64,000 nt of DNA from Rotaria sordida (Eukaryota > Rotifera > Eurotatoria > Philodinida > Philodinidae). The translations under genes were made by a program, and so were the position numbers. Below, piece after piece: positions 1-11,100 of this stretch. The first letter of the stretch is position 1. Each line of letters starts with the position of its first letter. The notes beneath the pieces were generated by a model. It had not been told where the DNA came from. It saw only the letters and a list, made by a program, of their open reading frames with translations, and did no database searches. Location: assembly GCA_905250125.1 (NCBI GenBank), contig CAJNOL010000474.1, forward strand, positions 1 through 64,000, in the 5' to 3' direction.

Positions 1-79
1 TTAGATAGTTTATATTATCCTCTATGATAAAAAAAATAAAATATTTTTTTAATTTTTATTTGAAAAAAAAAACAAATAA

Positions 80-3000
80 CCTCTCGTCAATGTATAATTT
101 TCCAATAAACCAATACGTTTTAAATGTGTTGGTGACATTGTAGCTAATGCAATTGCATCACCAATAGCTTCACTAAAAGCACCATGTGGTGAACGACGAA
201 ACCAAAATGGTAAAGATTTATATTGTAAATAATGTTGAATATGACCCATTTCATGATGAACAATATAAAAATCACGTGATGTTAAACTTGTACACATACG
301 AATTCTAAATAAAATGGAAAATGTTTTTAGCACAATACTTGTAAGATCTAAAATGTGAAATATGATATAGCTGCTGTTTGCTAATCACAGGGAAATTGTT
401 TTATTTTATCTACTTTGAGACACATTTCTTCACTGACCTTTGACTTAATTCTACAGAAATCCAATAAAGAAGTAGTTTCATATATTATAATGAGACGTTA
501 TTGATATATATTTTGTGATCTAGAGCCTCGCTGTTCCGAGAAAACTGGAACCATTGCCACCGAAAATTGCTCGAACTCCAACTAAGAACAACATATAAAG
601 TACCAGTTTATTTGTATGTATAACTAAGTATCCTTAATGTTTGCACAAAGTTTCAGCTTAATAAGATTCTTTACTAACGAAAAGATTATTCCTGCCGATT
701 AATAACCATTCTTTTTTTTATATTTTCTCTTTGTTGTTTTATCTTTCGAAGAAATTCCTTTTTCAAAAATAATAGACATTAACAATTTCGAAAAACGACA
801 TGTAACTTAAACATTGATAGAAAAAAAATTATTATATTAGTTATCTGGCATACTATTATTAGAACACCGCTTGCGAACATACTTTTTAGGAACTAACATC
901 AAGACCGCTTTTTTTTTCGTTTTTACTAACCAGAACTATCGATTGTGGTTCTGGATATTTCTTGGTACTATCGGTATTTACTGTGACTATATATCAACAA
1001 CATCTCTTACGGTATGTGATGAACTGTTTTAGCTTGTCTGCCACGTCTGTAGGTGGCCCAAAGTGATACCTGTACTCTTCAACACATCTTTTAATTTGTG
1101 TTTGATAAAATCAATCAATAATTGATAATATGATTAACATACCTAACATCATCATATTTATACATATCAAAAGCAGTTGGATGACAAGCCATATGACGAT
1201 TAGGAATTTTTTTAAATATTGATAAATTCCAAAAACTATTTGGAACTTGTGTTAAATTTAATGAAACAAAAAATCTGTCGGCATAATGAAAAATTTTTTC
1301 TTCAGTAAAATTCTAATCGTTAAAAAAAAAAGAGAACAAAATATAATTCAAATAAAAAGAACTTTTTATAACAAGAAAGAAAAAACAAACTTCTTGTTTC
1401 ATTGCAGGACCTAAATCAATGCCTTTAAGATAAGGAAATGGTAGAATATCTTTTACAAGATAAGTCATCATTGAACCAAATAAATCTTCTACAATAGATA
1501 TACAAATATTAAGATAATCTTTTTTTTGATTTTATTATTTCAGACTTGTTAAATGAATTGGAATAGGTTGATCAAGTTGGATAAGTTCAGGATATAGTTT
1601 GCTCATTTGTTGTCTTACATAAGCATGTAATAGACGATGTAGTGGTTTCAATTCTTGCCATAATTGTTCAACGATACGACGTTCTTCGATATTTGTTGTT
1701 AAATCAGTTTTATCAGTTAAGCCTTAGCGAAGAAATATAAAAGAAGAATTATTTTAATAGGAAAAAAAAACAAACGATTCAGGGTAATAAGAAGATTCTG
1801 TCATGCTTTTGTCAGAAACAATTCATTGAACTGATTCGATCACTCGTAACTGTCTTGAACCAAAACATGAAATTTTTTTCTCTCTCTCTCTCATTTTAGT
1901 TTTTATTTAAGCAAATTGGTAACACGAAGATATTATTCGACATAACGTACAAATATTTACAAACAGAATTTAATGAGAAAAATGAATTTAGACTATAGTT
2001 TAGTAATGTTAGTTTCTTATCAATGTATAACTAAATTAGCTAAATGAGATCTCTTATACAGTGAAACGAGATATTATTAATTTATTGAATAGATTCTAAA
2101 AGAGCTTGTTTCTCCTTCCATCATATGTCAAGATGATGACAGTTTGATTCTTCTAATAAATCGTATAGGAAATGGATAACAACAAGATTTCTTTCCATAC
2201 CTTAACAATATGGTGACTTTTAGAAGGGTTAGTGGATTCACAAGAAAAAATCTACTTCTATGTCATTATAATCAATTAAAGTGCTTGGAATCATCTGGTT
2301 TTCCTTCATTAAGGGCCTCCCCCTTAGAAAGTCCAATTTTTCAAAGAAATATCGAAGTTGAGTTTTTATCAGAGGAAGATGCAGCGAAGCTTCCTCTCTC
2401 AGAATATCTATGACCTTTTGAAAAATGATCAAATTTTCAAAGACTTATCACATGAAACTTTGATTCTACCATCATATTTTTTTTTTGAGAAATTTTCATG
2501 GTTTTTAAAGGTTTTTAGTTTTGGAAAAACTGCGTTGCCATTTGCATTAGCATTGAGTAGAACATTTTTATATGAGTAAGCATGTCAGATGCCATCAGCT
2601 ATCTTCATCTCTTATGTGCTTTAAAACGGTCCACTGGAATGAATTAGTAATATCTCATTGTACTATGATTTTCTCTGGATTTGAACGAAAAAAATCTATT
2701 TCTAAATTTGTTTATCGTTTTTCTCAGAACACGCTTTTCAATCAGAAAAATTGGAACTTCTCCTTCCAGGCTTAGACTATACCCCAATATTTTTTTTTTG
2801 TTTTAAAGATCTGAACGAGAGTAAACTTTTGTCCGAACGGATTTTTGATATTTGATTCCGGGGCTGAGAAAAGTGGAATTTACTGTCGTTGGATCACCAC
2901 TTTTCATGCTGATCTTTAGATCATGTCACCAAAAATGCTCATAAAAAATGAATGAAATTGAATTTCAAAATTCTGATCGGACAAAAGTTGCGCACTGACA

Positions 3001-6000
3001 TTAGCATTAATTTGAAACCACCCAGAACTCTCTACCTCATCTTACAAGGAAGTTATATCAATTCTCCTGAAGGCTAAAAATGATCTATGAATCAGCTGGA
3101 AATCCTGTCTAATACGACCAATCGAGCTGAACTTTTTACCAGAAGCGTATCTCTCTAGGTTGAGTGATAGATAAGATCATTCTACCCAATCATAATAGTC
3201 AATATCAGAACTGGAAAGTTATCGTTATGTTGACAGCTATCCAGTAACAGGTAATGGTGAATTTGTGAGTTTATCAAGAACAAAGCTGTTTTTCAAAATA
3301 AATAATATTTTATAAAGTTTGATCAAAAGCTTTCGAAGTCGAAGAATCCAAATCTGTAATCAGATTCTTGAAATTGTACACTTGATTTATCGTTACACCA
3401 AAAATTATTTTAGGACATTTTACCGAGAAATCAAGTACATAGTTTCGGATTCCTGAACAGCGAAAACCTTTGATCAAACTTTATAAAAAGCCACAATCCT
3501 CCTCTCAATAACTATTCTCTGTCGAAAAAAATCAAATTCATGAATTTGCCGGTACCAGTTACTTGGTAGCGTAACGGTAACTTCCTTCCCTACTCCAGTG
3601 GCCAGAATCATTGTAGATTCATTGAAATCATGGAATCATCTATTTCTTTCTGCAGTGAACGCCCAGCGCACATACTTTAACATTAGGGTCGTAGAGCACG
3701 AGAAACAATCAGTGTAAATATTAAACCGAATGAATAAGTAAGAATAATATTTTGTAACTACGAGCATAATGAAAAGGAAATAGAGAAGAACAAGTTTACA
3801 ACTGACATGGAATATGTTTGTCATTAGATTAATTTGATATAATATATTTGGATGACGAGTATAGATAGACTGTAAAACATGCTTTGAAACATTAAATTTT
3901 TTCTTTATTTTTATCGCATTCCAAAAAACTAGATTGCGGTCTCGCAAGAATTGCAATACAAGCCGTTTTATCTTGAAAAATGGAGCGTTTAGATACAAAA
4001 AATTGTTCTATAATATATTCTACTTATTGAAAATAATTAATCTAATTAAGGCTATATTGTTTTTTCCCTTTTTTTACTAATTAATTTAAGTTACTACATA
4101 CATATACAGACATAGCTTCTATTTCTAAGGACTCTTCTATTAAAAATTGTCGTACTTAACGTTCTGTTTTTCCTTATAAAGCTATATATAGTATCCGCGA
4201 GAATGTAATAAATAAAAATGGCCTATTGCAACAAAACTTTATCACTCAAATTCTATCGAATCTGTCTAGCGACGATTTCAAAATAGTAATATTTTAGATA
4301 TGCTATTTGAAAATATTTTAATTAATCTATGTCGATAATATCTTCTAATTTTGTTTTGTATTAGATCATTTTAAAAATAACTGAGAACATGAGATATGAG
4401 AATGGGTTACTGCTGAGGTACGGTTCTGTTTGGCCTGTTGATTTTGTATAGCAATTAATGTTGAATAATAATCTCGCATAGGTATAGCTACTTCATAAGC
4501 TGCATTCCATAATGAAAGAAGATCATCGGGCGATTCAAGTTTACCAAGTACTTCTTGTACTTCTATAAAATGATATATTCATTTTTTATTTTTATCATCT
4601 AAATAAATAAACAAACCATCAATGCCTAATTGTGTATTATTCCAAATAAATTTTCGATGATAAATTTCTTTCATACGAGATCGTAATTTTTGCATTTCAA
4701 GTTTAATAACTGTATTATTTTCTCCAGCATCACCAATAGCTTGTGTACGCAATAATAACCAACGAATTGAAGTTTGATTATTATTTATTAAAGATTGAAA
4801 ACGTCGTGCAACAATAGCAATTGTTTTCAGACAAGAACGATAAATTTCATAATATTTATCCTGCATTCAAAAATAAAATTAAAAATATCTATGACAAAAA
4901 AAAAAACCAGTAAACATTTACCGTTGTACGTCTTTTACTTGAATCATTCAAATATAAATGTGTTTGAAATTCAGCTAATGATGTTATATAAGCAAGACTT
5001 GTTATATTTGTATCATATTCATCTAATATTGATTTAACCTATTGGTATAAATATAGAGAGACTAAGTTTTTAGGCCGATTTCAAGTTTATCTCATTAATC
5101 CCCATAATAAACCTTATTCCTATGAATAGTTGGTGTACTCAATAGTGTTCAGCAGTATATATGTTCATTAAAAAGTTTTTCTCAGCAACAAGCATTTAGA
5201 TAAAATCACAGTTCTAGTCTTCTGCTCAGTAAGATGGCATATTGCCGAGCGCTACGCTTTAATAAATATACATACTGCTAAGTGCTATGGAGTGTCACAC
5301 TAACTAGGTAGGAAATAATACTTTTCTAGAGAGATACTACTATAATTTAAAATTGAGTAAACAATAAGTTTTATATCAAATGAAAGTTTGTCGAAAACGG
5401 AATTTATTATTATTAAAAAATAAGTATTATGAAGACTTTCGTATGTCGAACTCTCGAAATTTGTAATATTTTATCAATTATAGGTACAAGAAAAGTTTGT
5501 TCATGAGATAGAGTTCGAACTAAATGTGATATAAAATTAAGTTTTGTTTTAATCATTTAATGAATACAATCAAATAATGACCGTTATAGAGAACGATTAA
5601 AGTTGTTTCATGTTATTCAAAATTTGTTAAAATCAGAAACTCATAAATTTTATGTATGGACCCAGGTTGATGAATACAGAGTTTGTATATGCATGTATTT
5701 TGACGGTTTACATGGTTCAGTATTACGATCGTATATTTCCGTGACCGTATACGGCGAAATACGATCATACGCGGGGAGAAATATGGAACAAAACGGAGAC
5801 CGTACGCGAGGGTTGTAAGCGATCGTCTTTTCTCTCCGTTATATCGTTGTATATCTCTGTATACGACACGAAGATATATGATCGTAATACTGAATCATAT
5901 AAATCGTCGTATTTTTCCGTACACCGTCGTGTACGATCGTGTTTGTTTGACCTGGGAACCATTCGCAGCTCAAATTTTCAGAATGAACGAGTTTGGATAA

Positions 6001-7619
6001 GAAGAATAGAAGATATTGAAGACAATGAAAGATACCATGAAATGATTAAAAATCAAGCGTATATTGAGATTTTTGTTATTTTTTTATTGTCAAGCAATTA
6101 CATTAGGTTATCAAAGAGAAAGATGAATCTTGAACTGATCAATACTTTCGTGATATAATTGTGATTCGAAAACGTATTTTCTTTCTTAAAAAAATGAAGA
6201 TAATGTTATAGGTATCGATGACGTTATATTTATCCATGATAAAACATCATGTATGCGAACAAATATGATCCAGCATTTGCTTCAAGATAACGATGTTAAC
6301 TTATGGAGTAATGATATGTGTCCTGGAAATTCATTGGATCTCAATATGACAGAACATATTGAAACAATAATCAAAGATGATATTGCAAAAAGAAAATGTT
6401 ATTAGAACCTGGACGTAATCGGTATCTTGAAGAAACACTCGAAATGCAAATTTCATATGTTTTCACAAATATAGAAACAAATACTGAGCTATTTGAAACT
6501 CTTCTATGTTCGTATTCATGTTAACTTTGTGTAGTAAAGAACGCTAACGGTTGTCACACTAATTATTGATCTTGCATCTATTAAATGATGAAAAAACAAA
6601 CCTAATTTTGTATCACATTTAGTTCGAATTATATCTCATGAACAATTTTTCTTATACCTATACTCGGTGAAATAGTATTATCTATCTAATACATTATTTC
6701 ATAGAAGAAGGATATGATTACTAAAAAAATCTCTACTTAAATCTTGAAGGGCTTTCCTCTTTTATGATCTGAAGCTTTTGTTTTTTTTCATTTTCAGTTT
6801 TCTATGGTCATCGTGTAGTCTGAAGTAGTATCTATCTATTGAGTACATTTGAGATCCGAAAATAGTCTTTCAACGTTAAAAAATCAAATTAGTGAAAACT
6901 GTACATTGCTTCGCGTTTTTCTCCAACCAACTTTTTCATATAAAAAAAAATGCAGAAATGCCTCCACATCTCCAGTTTAGTACGTCTCACCGAACTTTTT
7001 TCATGTATACTATACATTGTTTGAAATGGGTATTTTATTTTTGTTTCAAAAAATATCGTTCTGTTGATTTTTCACAGCTCTTACAACAAAAATTCTATTA
7101 AAAAAAAAACGTGCGTTTTTAGGGTACCTGCGATATTTTGATTTTTGTATCCGAAGAACAAAAAATAAAAAGATACTCATCCCAAACAGTGTTTTGTGTC
7201 TATAAAAAAAATGTTCAGCTTGATCGAGCATAGCATCTCGAAGAAACGGAAGCAATCGTGATCCGAGTATCTCATAGAAGATAGTGTCTATGAACTTTGA
7301 GTCTATAACAACTTTTGCTCTACTGGTCAAGATTTAGTTATTCTGAAAATTTCAAAATTTTCTGATGAGTTGTTCTTCAGAAACGGAAGGAGTACTCTTA
7401 ATGATGTTCATACAAAAATATTTTACTATAAAATCTCTATGCAACATAATATAATCTATTTACAAATTGTTCTTGTTCTTTGATAGTCATTTGTTCTAGT
7501 TTTTCATGATTAATATCAATATCATTACATTGTACAATATCTTCAACTTGTTGACAGTAAATATTTAATATAACAATAAATAAAATACTTATAATAAAAA
7601 ATTTCATAGTAATCACCAT
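80..7619 (-). CDS. ACE-like M2 zinc dipeptidyl carboxypeptidase (partial, 3' end beyond the left edge)
   Basis: Secreted peptidase of the angiotensin-converting enzyme family (M2), which removes C-terminal dipeptides. Exons read on the minus strand: 7619/7607-7464 (start and signal peptide MKFFIISILFIVILNIYC), 5038-4922, 4860-4617, 4562 to about 4415, about 1725-1540, about 1492-1391, about 1313-1143 and about 316-80. Seen: the zinc motif HEMGH (241-255), the third zinc ligand in FSEAIGD, and the family signatures DEYDTNIT, LLSLWNAAYEVA, LHAYVR, PNSFWNLS and CHPTAFDMY. Exon 1 ends in phase 0 and joins exon 2 as EQEQF/VKSIL. The C-terminal third lies outside the window, and a small exon between 4415 and 1725 may be missed. 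Two possible ATGs (7619, 7607) precede the hydrophobic core. Introns of 2.4, 2.7 and 0.8 kb are much longer than others here and are filled with transposon relics. Family identity is firm; substrate and single- or double-domain form are unknown. Confidence 0.88.
2824..2989. mobile_element. Short inverted-repeat element (MITE-like) in ACE intron
   Basis: A 166-bp segment whose ends are perfect 13-base inverted repeats, AACTTTTGTCCGA (2824-2836) and its complement (2977-2989). The arms continue imperfectly inward for about 20 more bases. No clear target-site duplication was seen and there is no coding potential, so this is probably a non-autonomous DNA transposon remnant. Confidence 0.55.
3308..3488. 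mobile_element. MITE with about 28-bp or longer terminal inverted repeats in ACE intron
   Basis: A 181-bp element bounded by TTTTATAAAGTTTGATCAAA and its inverted copy at 3469-3488. The repeats continue with few mismatches (AGCTTTCG versus GGTTTTCG) and then more loosely toward the centre. It is non-coding and typical of a small foldback or MITE insertion. Confidence 0.68.
5481..6660 (+). mobile_element. Decayed Tc1/mariner-superfamily transposon
   Basis: Inverted repeats of about 65 bp flank the element (TAGGTACAAG at 5481 and TAGGTATAAG reading in from 6660) and share the internal block TTCATGAGATA and GAACTAAATGTGATA. TA dinucleotides at 5479-5480 and 6661-6662 fit the TA target duplication of this superfamily. 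Between them lie plus-strand transposase fragments in shifting frames: NERVWIRRIEDIEDNERYH near 5986-6045, then HLLQDNDVNLW and PGNSLDLNMTEHI near 6270-6365, which match the catalytic end of the DDE domain (second D in a QDN context, then PGNSPDLNP-type). Stops and frameshifts make it inactive. A second element (5661-5956) sits inside it. It lies in an ACE intron, in the opposite orientation to the gene. Confidence 0.82.
5661..5956. mobile_element. 296-bp MITE with CCCAGG termini nested in the mariner remnant
   Basis: Both ends begin CCCAGGT when read inward. The arms share a nearly identical 32-base block (5711-5742 against 5866-5899, about 29 of 32 matching) that includes TTCAGTATTACGATC. 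The sequence is rich in CGTAT/ATACG motifs unlike its surroundings. It interrupts the mariner transposase reading frame between a fragment ending HKFYVW and the fragment NERVW, so it inserted after the mariner did. No convincing target duplication was found. Confidence 0.68.
6975..7235. repeat. Long imperfect palindrome in ACE first intron
   Basis: The arm at about 7013-7056 (CATTGTTTGAAATGGGTATT) pairs with about 7150-7200, and pairing continues outward to about 6975 and 7235 with moderate divergence. The centre is near 7105. Probably a foldback element; the outer limits are uncertain. Confidence 0.45.
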
Positions 7620-8179
7620 ATAAATAAATACATCCAACAGTAAAATATAGATGACAACTTTTTTCTATTTGTATTTTGTTTGGAATGTAATTATATTTTT
7701 GTATTTCTGTGCAAATGATTGACGATCGACAGCTATACACACACACAAAAAAAATTTTTTTTTGTTCTAATAAGATTGATTGCCTAAAGCAGTCACTGTT
7801 AGCGTTGGGAATATGTTTATCAATATAAATAAGCGTCAAAGTTATTCATGCAATTAGAATGACTCTATACTATGCAGTAAAGTGTCGAGATGTAAAATAA
7901 CTTTCATGTTCTATTAGATTTTTTCATAGCAATAGAACAAACTAAAGATTGATAATTATTATTCAACATATTTCTTCTTTGTTTATCAGCGATACATCGA
8001 TCTGTAGAACAAATATTTTGCTTATAGTGATATTCTTCTATTTAATATTTGTGTTATTCACTATTTATTTATAATTATAACAAAATTAATTCCTTTTCTT
8101 TTTGTTGTTTTTATTACAAAATCCCATTACCCGAGAAATACATATGTCAAAAAAAAAAAGAAAGAATTCTTAATTTTGA
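7620..8179. other. Intergenic: ACE upstream region and CRACR2A-like 3' flank
   Basis: 560 bp between the 5' end of the ACE-like gene and the stop codon of the next gene, both transcribed leftward. It should hold the ACE promoter and the upstream gene's poly(A) site. No distinct TATA box or other motif could be assigned with confidence. Confidence 0.5.
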
Positions 8180-11100
8180 TTAACAGCAACCAGATTTTTT
8201 TGTTTTTGATGATAGATTAATAATATTTTCACCTTTACGTAATCGATCATCTTTTTCTTGCATTAATCTACAAAGAAAATGATCTGTCAAAAAAAAATAT
8301 AAAAGAATTTTAATAACAAATTACCGAGCAATTGCTTCCATTATTTCAATAACTGATGTACCTAGTCGAGCACTACTTTCAAAGAATAAACATCGATATT
8401 CCTATAAATGAAAAAACAAACACAAATATTTTAATTGAAAGAAAATAAATAAATCAAATTTACATCAGCTAATTTTGCTCCATCTTTATATTTAACAGGT
8501 CGTTGTTCATCATCATTACATAAATCAGTTTTATTACCAACAAGAACTATAACACAATCTGCATCTGTTAGTTCCTATAATTATTTTTTATATTAAAAAC
8601 GAAAAAAAGAAAAATTTTTTTAAATGAAAAAAAAAAAAGAAATATACTTGAGTGCATGATATCCATGAACGAACATTTTGAAATGTTATTTCAGATGTAA
8701 CATCATAAACAAGAATAATTCCATCACATTTACGTAAAAATTGTTTAGTAATACTTCGAAATCTAATTTAAAAACAAAAATAATTTTTTTGTTTTTGCTG
8801 TCAAAACATCACAGACCTTTCTTGACCAGCCTAAAGAATATATTAGAATAAATGATTTGAAGAAAAAAAAAACAAACAAGATATAATTCTTACAGTATCC
8901 CATATTTGTAATGCTACAATACGATTATCTATATTGAGCATTTTAACTTGTATATCAACACCTAGTGTCGCTGAAAACGTTTCTGTAAAATGATCTTTAC
9001 AAAATCGTTGAATAAAACTTGTTTTTCCAACTCCACTATCACCTAAATATAATGAATTTATTTTGAAATAGATTTACTTTCATTTTTATTTGACAAACCA
9101 ATAAGAGCTACTTTAAATATTCGATCAGGTGATGCATTAGATGGTACATTCTAAAATTAATACAAAATAATTAATCATATAAATATTCGTTCTATTTTTA
9201 CCATTAATTCTGAATGTTGAAAAACTGTTTGAGCACCAATTGGTTGATGACGTCTACCCAATTTTTCAGTTCTAAATAAATAAATATATATGATTTCTTT
9301 ATGTTCTTGTAGAAGTAATAGTTGATTGAAGAGAAAAAACATCCGTGTATTGTTATATGGACGAAAGAAATAATAAATCATCATGCTCATCATTTTTATC
9401 TTCAGTTTAATTTACATTTAAACATAAAGGATATCATATTTGAAATCGGTCGGATCGATCAGTTGAAATTCTTGACTTAGCCGGCAAAAATCCAGTGCGT
9501 TTAATATATGAATTAACTGATCAGTGTTTTTTGAGAAATAGTCTAGTACTTCAGTTCTACAAAGATATGCAATGTAAAACTTATATAACTCTTAGAATTT
9601 CTAATAGTAACAACTCCTATTTTAGTTTGTTACGTTTTCATATGTGTTATCATTAAGAACAAACGAAGATTTCTTTCGAAAAGTTTCATCTAGTTACTCG
9701 CAGATATTAACATCTATATTATGCTTTGGCTGACTTCTTTTTAATAGTGGATATAATTTTTTTTTTACAATTAATAAGTTGGATCTATTTTTATTTAAAA
9801 TAATTATTTAACAGAGCTGAAGAACATCTTAATTTGTAAAAGGATACTATTTCTAACAGAAAGACAAGGTGAACTAAAACGTACAGTTTTTATATTAGAC
9901 TTCTTATTTTAAAATTTCTTAATGCCTCAATATTTTTACAGTTGCATAGTGCTAATAGTTGGAAAGATTTTGACAATAGAATGGAATCTTTTTTGATAGC
10001 TAGAAAACTCAAGGTGAAAAAATCTTTAGTTTAGACCGAAATTAACTTTTAATACTTGGCTAACTTTTCGTAAGCATAATCTGAGACTTTGATCCTACGA
10101 TGAGAAAGTGTTAGCTCAGTATCTAAAGCTGTAATTTTGACGATGACTAGAGAGATTTGTCTGTGTGAGACTTCCAGGCTCATATCTCTTGATCATTGAA
10201 GCCATGAAAATCGTTAAAAATGAGTAAAATAGGCCAGGCCAACTCGAAGTACATAGAACACTATGAAAAATAGGAGATTTCCATTCCTTTCTTTTATGAA
10301 ATTGTTCATCTATGAACAAGTGATTGTAAATTGATAAATTACTTGAACTTACAGCGTTCAAAAGGTTGATTAGATTATTTTTAATAATTTGTGTTCAGTT
10401 CGCTATATTTGAAGGGAACCTCAGAAGTTTCTCATTTTGAAACAGTTGAATAGAGTATCAATTGTTCTATTGAATCATACAGTTTTCATTTTGTTTACTT
10501 TGAATCTTGTTCAAAAATATGATACATTTAGAAAATCGGCATCTACAATTTTTGCATTCAGCAATTTTTCGACCATTTCTCAAGTAGTTTTTTTACTATT
10601 TCCTGGAATACTAAAAATTTTTATTTTTATATAGAATAATAGATCGTAGTTTCTTCTACCGAACTATGTATTTTGTATTGGACTTATGTTTTATCTTTAG
10701 TATAAACTTGGGGAACTTTTCCAAGAAATGTGTTCCTGAACTTTTTTCATATATAAATTTATCAGATTTTTAGAGAAGATGCAACATAAATAAAATAAAA
10801 ACTATGTAGTTCAATAGAGTAAGTGATGCTCTATCCAACTATATCAAAATAAGAAATATCCGAGGTTTTGTATAAATACAGCAAACTGAACAAAACTGTC
10901 AAAAATAATGTGATCATGTTGTATACGCACAGAGAATTTTATAAACGAGGAACAAACATGAATACTTATTATTGTTTTTTTAATAGAAGTGTTTCGAAAA
11001 CTTTTTAAATAGTCTATGGCTACTATCTCAAAACAGTGTAAGAAGCAAGCAAACGATATGATAAACAAAGTTCGTTAGAAAATTAGTTATTTGATTCAAT

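Noticed and set aside
3636-3998. 120-codon minus-strand frame between ACE exons
   Set aside because: No ACE or other family similarity and no splice continuity with the flanking ACE exons; it sits in an intron next to transposon relics.
5603-6158. Short plus-strand frames near 5.6-6.2 kb as host genes
   Set aside because: They are fragments of the mariner transposase and of the nested MITE.
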